Below are positions 12,280 through 24,400 of a stretch of 64,000 nucleotides of DNA, piece by piece. The stretch spans positions 50,855,051-50,919,050 of the forward strand of contig NC_052355.1 of the NCBI RefSeq assembly GCF_009727055.1, read 5' to 3'. The notes under the pieces were generated by a model. That model did not search any database, was not told the origin of the DNA, and worked only from the letters and a program-made list of their open reading frames with translations. How positions within the stretch are numbered: position 1 is the first letter of the stretch; every line of letters begins with the position of its first letter. A program made the position numbers and the translations under genes. Source of the stretch: Benincasa hispida. Lineage: Eukaryota > Streptophyta > Magnoliopsida > Cucurbitales > Cucurbitaceae.

Positions 12280-13320
12280 TGTCCTTTAGCTTTATAACCT
12301 ATGTAAAAAATAACCTTGAATTTTCAAAAGTTTCGAGAATACCTTCAAACTTTTAATAGGAGTTCAAGAATACTCTTACCATTAGTTTTGGATTGAAACT
12401 ATTAATGTTGTTTCAAAGATACCGTTGAACTATTAAAAGTTTCAAAATTACCATTAAACTTTTAAAAAAAAAAACACTCTAACCATTAGTATATGAATAG
12501 AAATGGTTAATACCTCGTTACAAAAATAATTCTAAACTTTTAAAATTGCACAAGCATCCTTACCTTACAAAAACAAAAGTTAAAAATGGTATTACTGTCC
12601 ATCACCTAGCTCTTCAATTTCCTCTACCTCCCTAACTTCAATATATGTATGACCCAACACTTCTCTATTTTTCCTCTTTGTTCCCTCATTTCTTACTCTT
12701 ACTCCTTGTTTGTTAACAATGTGACCTTTGTCTATCTACGAAATCTAAAAACTACCCACTTTGGTTAAGGTATATATATCATACCAAGAAGAAAAAAAAT
12801 TACGAAACCACAAGTGATCTTAGGACTTGAATATTTTAACAATGTTGTACATTTGTAGTTGAGTGTCATCCTTTTTATATCTGGTTGTATTGTCATTTTG
12901 GTGAGTTTTAAGGGGATATCTTGATTTGGGATTTTGTGAGATTTTATGTTTTACTCCGAGTTTTTGTTTATATTTTACTAATGAGAAAAACAAGAGCATC
13001 TATATAAAAAATGAAAATATTTATATAATTTATTTTAAAATTGGTTATTTCCCACTCAATGTAACTTCAAATAAATTGATCCCAAGGCTAGGAGTATGGA
13101 CATTTTTAAACTTCTTTTTTTAAATGTTAAGAATATTAATTCAACTTTTAAAAGTTTAAAGATATTTTTAAAACGAGGTATTAATTGTTTTTATTCATAT
13201 ATAAAGATATTTTTATTTTATTTTTTTAAATTTTTAAAGTTTAGGCATGTTGTAGAAAATTTTGAAAGTATAAAGAATAAAATCCTAACAAATTACATCC
13301 AAAATTAACCAAAAATACAT
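12280..13320. repeat. Foldback element: inverted arms about 500 bp apart
   Basis: Left-arm sequence near 12489-12555 (TATATGAATAGAAATGG, TTAATACCTCGTTAC, CTAAACTTTTAAAA) reappears inverted near 13140-13205 (TTTTAAAAGTTTAAAG, AACGAGGTATTAAT, TTTTTATTCATATATA). Each arm also contains short tandem units of the ACTTTTAAAAGTTTC type. The structure resembles long-terminal-inverted-repeat, Mutator-like non-autonomous elements. The outer ends are weak and no target duplication was identified. Confidence 0.45.
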
Positions 13321-13555
13321 TTTAGAACTTTGTTTCTTTTGGAAAATTTAATGAAATTATAGAAACTTTTGAAATATTTACAAATAATAGCAAAATATCA
13401 CCGTCTAACAATAGACACACAAAAATGAAAACGTGGTCTTATTCAAAATCCCCTCTCTCCCACTTTTCTCTCTCACTTCACACTTTGGAGTACATCATTC
13501 TTATGGAGAGAGATGCTTTCACATCTTCTTAACACGAAATGGAAAATAGTTGGAG

Positions 13556-13775
13556 AAAGGAAAGGTTCCTTTTATTAGGGTATCCCGGGAACAGATTTAG
13601 TGGAAACAGGATGGGGCCTTAGTTTAGAGGATTAGAGTACATGGCTATGAATCACGATGTCGGGGGTTCGAATCCCTCATCGTCCATAATGGCAAAAAGA
13701 GGGATTTTTTCTATAGGATAAAAAAATCATGATCGAGATAGTGGACCAAAACTATAGAACTTGTGTATGGGTGTT
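13556..13775 (+). other. Nuclear insertion of plastid DNA (trnR-ACG region)
   Basis: The stretch from TTTATTAGGGTATCCCGGGA through the tRNA to AAAATCATGATCGAGATAGT matches, in order, the sequence I remember around trnR-ACG in the plastid inverted repeat next to the rRNA genes. Differences are mostly C-to-T or G-to-A, with small deletions after the tRNA, as expected for an old methylated nuclear copy. The flanks are ordinary nuclear AT-rich DNA. The ends are placed by loss of similarity and could shift by tens of bases. Confidence 0.8.
13614..13686 (+). pseudogene. trnR-ACG: trnR-ACG pseudogene of plastid origin
   Basis: A 73-base tRNA-like sequence begins GGGCCTTAGTTTAGAGG and ends with the T-loop GGGGGTTCGAATCCCTC and ATCGTCCA. 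Compared with my memory of plastid trnR-ACG (74 nt), one base is lost in the D-arm region and the acceptor stem no longer pairs well. The anticodon loop reads CTATGAA, turning the ACG anticodon into ATG at 13647-13649. It is very unlikely to be a working tRNA. Confidence 0.82.
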
Positions 13776-13861
13776 TTGTACATCATCTTTGGATATTTAT
13801 ATATTATAATTTAGCGTAAATAAATAAATAGAAGTACGAAATGTGAACCAGACCGTCCATG

Positions 13862-14367
13862 TGGTACGTGTAATTTGTATACTCGGAATCACAAGCTTCC
13901 TTATTCTGTTAATGTGACTCCGTGGTCGTTTCGTCTTCGATTGACTAGGGTTCTCTCTACGCGTCTATCTAGGACTCCGCTCGCTTGCGGGACTTCTCTT
14001 CGATTCATACCGTTCCTCATTCAATACTACTTTCCAGATTACAAGTCGAGGTTCGGATTCAATTTATTCAATACCCCCTAGGTCAATTTTTAGTTCGCGC
14101 ATTCGATTTGAAGGGTATATTTCTCAACCTCTAATCGCTTTTCGACTTTTCGTTTATATTACGAGATTCGTTCAAAATTTGACCAGTCTTTTGTGGGGTT
14201 TTACTTCCTTTTTTGTGTTCACTTCGCGATTCCTGTCGCGATCTGAAAATTTTTGGATTTAGGGTTTCGACTCAGTGTTTTTTTGGCGATTTCTGGGTAT
14301 TCTTATTGTAAAAATTGGGGATTTTGGGTTTTCTTTGGGAATTATTGGGGTAGGGTTTGGTATTTCC
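13862..14367 (+). promoter_or_regulatory. CDKG-2 5' leader/promoter with a start-stop upstream ORF
   Basis: This stretch is T/C-rich and includes TTTAGGGTTTCGAC, typical of plant 5' leaders. The transcription start is not known. The only upstream ATG I find is at 13912 and is followed directly by TGA (ATGTGA, 13912-13917), a minimal start-stop upstream ORF if this part is transcribed. The frame is open upstream of the chosen start without any ATG. Confidence 0.4.
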
Positions 14368-17277
14368 ATGGCAGCGGGGAGAATGGGGGGTTATCGCGAC
14401 TATGATATGAAGGACCGGGATTCCAGTTTTGATGCTTCGGGAGTAACTGCGAAAGAAGGATATGAACGGGGGCGGAGCGGTAACCGTGAAAGCAATAAGA
14501 ATCGAGGTCGGGATGTTAGAGACAGAATTAGGGTCCGGCAAAAGGATATCAAGGAGAGGGAAGCGGGTAATGGTAGTCTACGATCTTCTAGTAGAAGTGA
14601 TTCTGGAAGCAGTGGTGGTATTGCTTCTCACGGATTGAAACAGAAGGTTTTGCTCGTCAGGACAATGGATAGGGAGCCGGGTGAGCTATCTAGTGAGAGT
14701 GGATCTGATGATGCCACCGAGTCCAGATTACGATTTAAAAATAGTGAGTCGGCAAAGGTGGTGGAGAATGGTATCCGTTCTCCACCAGAGAAGAAGAGGA
14801 AGTTCTCACCAATAGTTTGGGACAGAGACGATAAAGAAGAGACTACTTCCACAAAAAATAAGGTCGCCAAGGCTGTGACAGCTTCATCCGCGCCGTTACC
14901 AAAGGAGCAGAAGCAATCTCCTAATGCAACGTTGGATACTCTTGATGCCATGCCTGCAGCACCTGGTAGAAGTAAGGATCCCGAGTACTTGCAACCTTCC
15001 TCTCTTGTTGAGCCTTCTGTTGGGGGCCTTGGCTCAGATGAATTCTCCGCAAGTGGTTCACCAATATTGCCATCTTCTACTTTGCTTAGGAAACCATGGC
15101 ATAATGATCTTGAAGCAGAAAATTTTGGGGATGATGATTACGCTCCCACAAGAAACATTTCATCCTCTAGATGGGCTGCTGGAAATAACACTCCTGGTGA
15201 TGAAGGTGAAATTTTAGATGAGGAAATGCCTAAAAGGCGGAAGACAACACCAATTTCGGAGTCCTTGGAGGCCATCAAAGTACAAAGAAAATCATTAACT
15301 CCAGAGATTGGGGAGATAATGAGACAAGGCTCTGAAGCAGGGACAAGGTCATCTGAATCGACAGAACATGGTGATCGGTCTCGATCTTCTAGTGCGAATC
15401 ATTACCTTGGTAACGATTTTGAGAAGGAGGAAGGCATGGATCTTGGTGATGAAATTCGTAGAATGGATACTAGCAGTAGCCGGTTGGATACTGATTCTGA
15501 GGATGAGACGGAATCTCCCGAGGAAGCAGAGCCTAGTGGCCCTCCTCCCCAACGAAGTGTAAATATGCTTCAGGGCTGTAGAAGTGTTGATGAATTTGAA
15601 AGATTGAACAAGATTGATGAAGGAACTTATGGTGTTGTATATAGAGCCAAAGACAAGAAGTCGGGGGAAATTGTTGCATTGAAGAAGGTAAAAATGGAAA
15701 AGGAACGAGAAGGTTTTCCCATGACTTCTTTGAGAGAAATAAACATTCTTCTGTCTTTTCATCACCCTTCCATTGTTGATGTAAAAGAAGTGGTGGTGGG
15801 CAGCAGTCTTGATAGCATTTTTATGGTAATGGAGTATATGGAGCATGATCTAAAAGCACTCATGGAGACAATAAAGCAGCCATTTAGTCAAAGTGAAGTC
15901 AAATGTCTGATGCTTCAGTTACTGGAGGGTGTTAAATACCTTCACGATAATTGGGTGCTCCATAGGGATTTAAAAACATCAAATATACTTATGAATAACC
16001 AAGGAGAGTTGAAGATTTGTGATTTTGGACTAGCTCGGCAATATGGGAGCCCCTTGAAAACTTATACACATATGGTTGTTACTCTTTGGTACAGGTTAGT
16101 TGCATTTTTCTTACATTCATGGTCATCTCTAATATCCACTTTCCTATGCTCATTTATAGGTGGAGGCATTAATTTAGCCGAGTATGTTTTGGAGATGCAT
16201 GCCATGATCAATGATCATGGTGAAAATGGTAAACAATAAAATGTTTTATGTCTTTGTTTTCTAAACTTTGTTCATGCATATTGTCAGGGCACCTGAACTC
16301 CTATTGGGAACAAGAAAGTATTCAACAGCAATTGACATGTGGTCCTTGGGTTGTATTATGGCTGAATTATTGTCAAAACAACCACTGTTTAATGGAAAAA
16401 CTGAAGTTGATCAACTTGACAAGGTAAAAATAAATATTATTATTTTTTTAGTGAATGCATATTCTAGTTATTTGCAGTATAATTGCTTGCATGCTTATGC
16501 CCTTACCTTTAACCTTGCAGATATTCCGAACTCTAGGCACACCCAATGAAACGATTTGGCCTGGGTTTTCCAAGCTTCCAGGAGTAAGGGTCAACTTTGT
16601 TAAGCACCAGTAAGTATTGTTGATGTTACTAAATCTGTTTTTATCTATCACATTTTTCTTATTTTTTTCCCACTGTTTTCCCAGGCTTCCAGCTATGGGT
16701 GATTCTGGTCTGGCTATCTGGCCTCATTTGGTGACCTTCCAGTTACTTTTCTTTCATAGCTCATTTTAACTAGGGACATGTTCCTTTCAGGTACAACTTA
16801 TTGCGTAAGAAATTCCCAGCGACATCATTTACCGGTTCGCCAGTTCTTTCTGATTCAGGATTTGATTTGTTGAACAAACTTCTGACTTACGATCCTGAGA
16901 AGGTAATTATCTGATCAGCTCCGCTTGATTTCCTCATCCACTTTTGTCACTTACCAAGATTTGTTGTCTTAATGCAGAGAATTACAGCTGAGGCCGCTCT
17001 TAATCATGAATGGTTCTCAGAAGTTCCTCTTCCAAAGTCGAAAGAGTTCATGCCTACTTTTCCTGCTCAGCATGCTCAGGACAGGTATGACAATTGTTAG
17101 ACTTCTGAGTTTGTGGTTGAACTCCTTAGTAAACTTAATCTAAATGATATTCATGGCATTTTATGACATCTGTGTAGGCGTTTACGGAGAGTAATGAAGA
17201 GTCCAGACCCCTTAGAAGAGCAACGCAGAAAGGAGTTGCAGCAAGGGGAATTGGGAACATCTGGCTTGTTTGGCTAA
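14368..17277 (+). CDS. CDKG-2: Cyclin-dependent kinase G-2 (PITSLRE/CDK11-type)
   Basis: Exons 14368-16094, 16288-16423, 16521-16609, 16791-16902, 16978-17084 and 17178-17277 (stop TAA) give 756 residues; all introns are GT-AG. The start is the first ATG of the frame (TTTCCATGGCAGCGG), and MAAGR is the opening I remember for Arabidopsis CDKG2. Residues 1 to about 405 are a low-complexity region rich in Arg, Ser, Asp and Glu with nuclear-localisation-like basic runs ([17 protein letters not shown]). The kinase domain spans about 410-701: glycine loop [18 protein letters not shown], the cyclin-binding helix as [15 protein letters not shown] with catalytic Asp534, DFGLA from Asp552, and the APE motif at the start of exon 2. 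The tail ends ELGTSGLFG. Family members phosphorylate nuclear substrates with L-type cyclins and act in pre-mRNA splicing and cell-cycle or meiotic control; that role is inferred from homology. Confidence 0.96.
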
Positions 17278-20200
17278 GAGAACGGATCTGGTAATTTGGC
17301 TGAGGCTGCTTGAAGTTATTTTTCTAATAACTCTGACTATCGGACCTGATTGAGGTGAGGGAAGAAGGCTGTGAATCTTGTTTGACAGATGATTGCTAGT
17401 GCTATTTTAGCAGGGCATTCACGGTTATTTGGTTCAAGATATGTATTTTTTTTTTTTTGATTCTGTCAAGAAAGTCTATTGCAGCTTGACGTCAATTCTT
17501 CTCCTCTGGTCACCGTATAGAAAATGCTTCACTGACACGACTTGCATGGCAAGGTGTGGAACATTGTTGTTTTCTTGAAAAAATCAGATTCAGCAGAAAC
17601 TAATTGTGTAACATATTCCTATTGAAAATTAGGCTGTTGGCCATAAATTTTATTTATAACATTAGATTACCATGGATTTACTGCCTAAATTGTTCCAATA
17701 TATCTCCTTTTAATATTTGAATTGTGTTTGCAAGAGATGGTTGGTGGGAAGGGGAGGGCGGTCTTTGCTTCTCGTTGGTGAAGAATTTGACAGTTACCTT
17801 AGTTTTTCAAAGGTAATTAATTAACTGCAAAAGCCTTTCAGGATCAGGATTACGTTTTGAAGCTTTCTGTATCAGTATCTTGTTGTGTGCATGTTTTTGG
17901 AAAATTCATCTCGAAGTGTTGGTCATTTTAAATACAGTGCTTAGCCTAAACAATTGGGGATCTGCCAAGTAGGCCTTTCTATGTAAGCCCGGTTTAGTTT
18001 ACTCTTCTCCCTCTTTTATTTTCATCTTGTCCAAAGTCATTTTAAATACAGTGCTTAGTCTAAGCAATTGGGGATCTGCCAAGTAGGCCTTTCTTTGTAA
18101 GCCTGGTTTAGTTTACTCTTCTCCCTCTTTTATTTTCACCTTGTCCAAAGTTCTATTAGATGGAAGATCATTTTCCTTGGACGTTGATTTTCGTGCCAAA
18201 CTTTTATCTGGGTTCTATAGCTGGACTGTTGATAGTTCTAGAAGAAATTGCTAAAGGGTGCCATCGTTTTTTTTGGGGGGGGATTTTCTGTTAATATAGT
18301 TAGTGCTTGGTTATTGGTGATTTAAGTGACTTTTTTCTTTGACATGTTCAAGTTCCAACCACTGCTGGTGCTGATGGATTCTTATTTCAATGCTAAAAAT
18401 TTAAGCCATTGAAGATTGTGTTATCTGTGGCACCAAGTTTCCATCATGTTCCTGCCACCAAATTGTCGACCTAAAGCTGCCAGACGTTATCACTGAAATC
18501 CTTAACAATTAGCTTTTTGAAAAATAAAAATAAATGACAAGAGAACTTTTATGCAACCAAAAAGCCTGTATGCGGTATGGGGTATTTCATCTGTAAATGC
18601 AGGAACAAGAGTAGCATTTTGTGGTTTTCTATATAATCTCACTGAAATAGTATTTTTTTTTTTTTTTTGCATCTTGATGTAATTATTTGGTTGTTGGTGC
18701 ACATGGGTACAACGAACTTCAAGTTTTCTGTTCTTTTGGCTGTTGAAATAATTAGTATTTATTGCTTTAGTTTGCTGTTCAGAAGTATCATAACTCTTCA
18801 AAGGAATGTGTAAAAAATGGATTGACTTTTGTCACTCATTACTCTCTTTTAATCAGTGTAGAAGATTCAATCTTTTGTCAGTCCCCGTGATTTTTCTGCA
18901 AATGTCACTGCAGTATCAAAGCTAGCAGGTTGAGGAGCTTGCCTGCATTTCTCTGGAAGTTATTAACTTAGTTGTTGATTCACACACTCGAGGTACTACT
19001 ATATATGCAAACTTTGTTTTTGTTTGCATTTATTTGAAGTTCCTAAATATTTGCTCAACGGCTTTCTTCTTTGAAGTGCTGTTAGGAAGAGGTTATTTTG
19101 CTCTGTTATACAGAAAAGTATGGTTAACCAGACATTAAGCTGACTGTTCTGTTTAAGTTTACTATCAAGCTTGGCGAAGATTGAGTGAGAATCTTCTAAC
19201 CCTTAGCTGGTAGCGTTAACCATTCCATGCAATTGGTCTCTTTTTTTGAAAATGTATTTTGCGTTCTTTCAACCTAAAGAATGATGGATTTCTTAGAAGC
19301 ATGTTAACTATAGCCATCTAACTTGACATGGTATCCATGATGTGGTTTGTGGTCGCTGCATCAGTATTGCAATTTGCCATGGTGTTCTGCCTTTTAACTA
19401 CGTTGGTTTTGTCAACAATTTTAGTATGTGTACAGCATTTAAATGTTGGTTGTTTTCTAAGCATATATTTGAGAACTGTACAGAAGTTCAAATCATTATA
19501 TTGGGTTGGACCTCATGGGTTGAAAATTGGATTTAGACTTGCTCGAACCAAAGTTTTGGCTTTACAGACCCGTCTCTGGTGTGGTGTAAGAAAGAAATGA
19601 ACTTACTGTCTAGTGATGTAAATGTAATTTGCTTGTTATGGTAAATTGATCGTTGATCTGATGCTATAGATGAAGGCATTAGTAATGGTTTGTAGCGTAG
19701 TTTTTAGTAAAATCTTTGACTATGTCCAGTTTTGTGTGTTTAAGCGTTGTCTTGTTTCTTTTATCCAATCTGACATGTATTCTTGCTGTAAGTTCTCTAT
19801 TCATTATTTTCACTTTCCTAGTTCTAACACACTTTTTTTCACCGTAAAGTCCAACACGAAGGCGCTGTTAGGTCTTGGTCTTGGTGAATAATCCGTCGAA
19901 CCAATCTCGAAACCATGTGTCCGGGTTAAAAAAATGCACTTCCGTTAACAATGGAAGAGGTTTTGTGAATGCTGGATTATGGTATCTTATTTGATTCGCA
20001 TCATTTTACATCTATATTAGTTCAGAAAGTTTGATGTACTAATAAGTTCATGAGTGACATTAATTGGAAATGCAAATGGTTTCTTCTTTTAGCAAAATAT
20101 AATGGGTGGTTGTCTCAACGAGCCACTGGCCTTGTTTCCCAAGTGTTTGAACGCATCTATCTCACGTTCTGCAAAACCTTTTCGGGTGTTTTATAGTTGT

Positions 20201-21423
20201 AGTTTTTAAGAGTTCAGAATGGATGATGTTTCCTAAAATGTGGATATCATAATGATGATATTAAAAAGGATTGAAATGTATAGATCTCAAGAATAGAGTC
20301 AAAGGTCATTATTGAAGTGTTAAGTTTTGGTGTGTTGTGGGTATAGACAGTACCTAAACAGAATTATGAATGTGTGCATTTTTATTACTCACGAACAAAG
20401 AGATCCTTTCTAAAACCTTATGGTAGATGTTGNTTTTGCCTTTTCTTTTTTTAATCAGTGAATAAATGACACTCGACCGATGGTTTCAAAGTTTGTAATT
20501 TACAATGGATTGTAATTTAACTACTTTGTTGAACAACCCCGAGAGATTGAAATGAATTAGACGATTTAAGTGAAGAAAAAGATGAGGTGGTAAATCAATT
20601 GCAAAAAATTAATTTTGATATTTAGAATATATATTATTTATTATTTTCAATTCTCAAATACATTTAAAAATGTGCACAAAAGTAATTCATGTCATGGGTG
20701 AACAACAATTTTTGATAACTTTTGATAAATGTGAATTAAAGGAATATATAATATAATCTTTTATAATTTACTTTAGAAAAATCTATTCAAACTTTCAATT
20801 TTGGCTACAATAATTCATGTCGTGGGTGAACAACCTAAAAAGTTCCAAGGGGGAAAAACTCTTTTATTTAGAAAGTCTATTTCCACTAAAAATTCAAGAG
20901 AATAATTATTTTAAAGCTCAACAATATGCGGGATTCAAATTTTGACAACATAATTTTTGTATGTTTTCTAAATAGGTTTATAGGGAATCAATTTATAATT
21001 TATTCTGGATTTTACTTCATCAGAGAGAAAAAAAGGAACCCATTCTTCTATTCTTCAAATCCTTCTCTTCTAGAAGTACAAACTTCAAACTTATCAATCT
21101 GAGTCGTATAGTCAGGATTTTTGTCCAACTTCTATCGCTAGTACATACCCGCGCTATCGTCGCAATTACGATTACAGGTGTACTCAAATGAATGACCTTA
21201 AAATGGGTTCTGTTTATGAGACTCCTTGTCTTACCAATTCACCTCCCACCTGAAAATTTCAAAACAAAATAAACACATTTATCTTAGTCAAAAAGGGTTT
21301 GATGGGGTGTAAATCCTCTTATTTTAATGATGGTTATTCTCAATCTACAAATTTAGAACGAAACAGCTCTCTCGCTCTAAATTCCAAGCACCAGGAGTAG
21401 CATCATAAATCTTTATAATCATG
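17278..21423. other. CDKG-2 3' UTR and intergenic region
   Basis: The first few hundred bases are the CDKG-2 3' UTR. No further gene is supported; the open frames at 19328-19600 and 19670-19891 have no recognisable motif and poor coding character. The stretch contains a tandem duplication (17922-18149), a T run near 18652-18668 and one unresolved base (N at 20433). The lipoxygenase 3' UTR should lie just before 21424 on the other strand. Confidence 0.55.
17922..18149 (+). repeat. 114-bp tandem duplication downstream of CDKG-2
   Basis: Two adjacent units (17922-18035 and 18036-18149) both begin GTCATTTTAAATACAGTGCT and end CTTGTCCAAA. They differ at only about six positions, so the duplication is fairly recent. 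Confidence 0.92.
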
Positions 21424-24400
21424 TTAGATAGATATGCTGTTGGGGATTCCACGACCAGTTACCCCTGGACCAGATGTGGGGAGAAGTAGCTCATATGGAG
21501 GAACACCTGCACCACTTCTATTTTTAAGATGGTCATCTTTGTTTCTACTGTTTATAATCTCTTCTATCTCCTCTAATCTTGATGAAAACTTGTTAAATAA
21601 CTCCAACACCGTTCTATTGTCGATCCAGTGGCGGTGTAATTGGTTCACTTGGCCTAAGTACTCCTCATCCGGTGAGTGAGTTGACAATGTGTCTTGAACT
21701 GCCATTACTTTTGTTGCTTGAAGTTGTGTTGGCAAAGAAGATAAGAAAGTGCGTTGAGGGTTGGCAATGAAATTTTCATAATCATGATCACCCTCTTGTG
21801 GTATGAGCTTTCGCATTAGCGTCGGACGATTTGGCACATAACTTCCAAAAGGGTACTGTCCAAAGTTGATTGCAGCATGTTGTCCAGATGCCACCCAAAT
21901 CATTGTTGTGAGTATGCTAGATAGGTCCTCTTTAGTATCGAGTTTAGGCCACCAAGGTTCATTTCGCTTTTCGGGATGACCTTTGTTCTTAATCTCACTC
22001 CACCAAGCTTGGAGTTCAACGTCGTTTGTGAGGGAATTTGGCTCCGAGTAGAAGTGTTCGACATAGGATTCTACCCATTCTTTTATGGCTGACCATATAA
22101 GGAGACCATCTGCTGCATATGGGTAGTCTTCAATCACAAGTCTCACACCATTTGGCATTGCAGGATCCTCCACTGCCATACCCCTAAAAGTTTTAAGGCC
22201 ATCTTAAATTATTCAGTGGCTACAAACCATTTAAAAAATAACGAAGACATAATGACAGCCTCAAAATCTAGCCTATTGAGTTTTGTTGGGACTTGGGATT
22301 AAGTGAAGATTAATGGTTGTATATAGCCTTTACCTTCGAAGAAGATCTTTCGGTAATGCTTCCATGTCAAATCGCCACAAGCTTTTGTATGCTGCAGAGC
22401 TTAACTCCATGGAATACTTACCCCCAAGGAAACTAGCCTCAATAATTCCCCCACCATTTATAAGATTTTGACGAGCCAGTGCATTGATTTCCAGTGTGTA
22501 GCGCATATGAGGATGAAGCAGCTTGTAAATAGGGTGCATGGAACTGAGTTGCCTATGAGTTGCAATTATATAAGGTTCCATAGATGCGTGAGTCCTTAAC
22601 CTGGATGATGAAGATCACAAACTCATTAAAATACTATACACTTCTCCTGCAATGTCACTCGTGAAGTTCGTAATCAGTACAAGTTGCAATATACAATTCG
22701 TACGTAGATAGTGAAAAACAACTGCATCTTTCTTATACCAATGATTTACAAGTTGGTGGATTCCGGCGTCAACAGAGCACACATGAGCTTTTGCTAGCTT
22801 CCAAATCCAATAGGTTGTAGCATCATGGCCATGAGTATACACATGTTTGTTGGTTTTTGAAGATGGTGTTGGAGGTAGTGAAAGCTCAATAGCTATAGGC
22901 CTCAAACTACCAGTCTGAGAATAGAAGAACACTGTTCTAGAGGCATAGACTTTTCTCCCTGGCAATGCATTGATCTTCTTGATAAATGGCAAAAGTATGT
23001 CGTGGTAATCAAGTATAAACAATCTCTTTTCTTCAATGGCCTGTATTAAAGAATAGAGTAAACTTTCAATTATGAAAGGAAAGCTGTTTATCAAATGTTG
23101 TAGGGTGAGACGGTTGTCCCATGAGATTGGTCAAGGTGCACGTAAGCTGGTCCAGATACTTACGGATAGCCAAAAAAAAAAATAATAATAAAATAAAAAA
23201 AATGCAGATGCTAATACCTGTTCTATACTCATGCCGTTGTAAATCTCCTTCTCTATCAATTCTTTTGTAATGGCTGATTCTGGAGGCCCATAAACATTAG
23301 GGTCAAGTTTGCTGCGAATTGGAAATTCCTAAGATGCACACTTCAAAATTAATAACAACTTAAAATAGTCGTTTTTCTACCCAAAATCAACAGAAATTCG
23401 GAAAATGTCATTCATACCCTCAAACACTCGATATTTACTGGGTTGACACCAGCCAGAGTCTGTCGTGCAAATTCGTGGTCCCTTAGCCAAGAAAATCTAT
23501 CACCTGCAAGTTGAAAGCCGCAAGAAAACTTGAGGTGTGCTTTTGCATCTTTAGATGATAAATCGAAAGAAGCTGAAAAATCAAATTGGACAGCTTCACT
23601 AATTTCGTGATCGTCGACAAAACATATACGAGAAAATCGAGTGTACTTTTTATCACAGCTGGAATCTCATACTTCAACAATGTCTGACCAGCATTAACAA
23701 CTTGCTTCATAATATTGCCAAGAAAAAACTTTTGAGAGTACTCTTGGTGGTTTTCATCGTTCAAGACAACGCCATCAATATACAGCTTATCAATTTCTGA
23801 AAAACACTTGAAGGGTATGTCTGATTTTGATAGTGTAGCTGCAATAGAAGGTATGAGATTATGGACTAGAGCCTTTAACCTCCCGGCAGAGAATGTATTT
23901 TGCTTTATCTCCTCAAAAGTTTCATCCCGAGGAACATAAACTGGGTGTGGCTTTTCAATTCTACTTTCAGTAAGCGGATCTATTCCAATGCCAATTCAAG
24001 AAAAAACAAAAACATTTGCATTTCACAGTTAGAAACAGAAGATTCCAAACCTCAGAACAGATTTGTATTGTATCTCCATAAACTAAAAAACATCCAGTCA
24101 AGCATACCTGAGACACTTGGAGGCCGACCAGTTCTACAACGTCGAGGATAAGGACTATCTTCAACACCCAGTACAGGCCTAGCAAGATCTTTGCTCTTAT
24201 CAGGATTACCCAAATCGTTGTAAACATCATAGTCATAAATTCTATCGTACGGCTTCCTTTCACCTTTTCCATTGCCCCGAATGCTTGTCAAGTCTTTACT
24301 GCGAAGATCTACAAGGCCCGGCGGCGTTTGTGATGGCAAGTAAGCCTGTCAAATAGCCGTATGATTCAATTTGCGGCGCTTGAAAAACACATTTCAAAAC

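Larger units (their letters stand above)
8892..13555. other. Intergenic region between the DUF212 gene and the plastid insertion
   Basis: No supported gene. The first 200-300 bases are probably the DUF212 3' UTR. The region holds the CACTA-like remnant (9411-9933), a MITE copy (12012-12268) and an inverted-repeat element (12280-13320). Around 11040-11530 there is a less AT-rich stretch with GGGCTCTAGTCTAATTGAGCC and a long open frame of doubtful meaning. It could be an LTR fragment, but I could not define its ends. Confidence 0.5.

Noticed and set aside
13096..13308. 70-codon Phe/Lys/Asn-rich open frame as a gene
   Set aside because: It falls in the right arm of the foldback repeat and has the composition expected of AT-rich non-coding DNA.
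13614..13686. A functional nuclear tRNA
   Set aside because: The surrounding sequence is also plastid-derived, the acceptor stem is broken and the D-arm has lost a base.
14275..14367. N-terminal extension of CDKG-2 (frame open upstream)
   Set aside because: There is no ATG in frame before 14368, and the MAAGR opening at 14368 matches what I remember of the family.
19328..19891. Hydrophobic open frames downstream of CDKG-2 as small membrane proteins
   Set aside because: No recognised motif, no conserved splice structure, and T-rich DNA on the plus strand readily gives Phe/Leu/Val-rich frames.
22475..22490. Gly in LINGGGIIE of the lipoxygenase as a sign of an R-specific enzyme
   Set aside because: Counting back from the Ser-Phe determinant, the stereo-controlling residue is Ala628 in NALARQ, which is the usual Ala. 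The Gly lies elsewhere.
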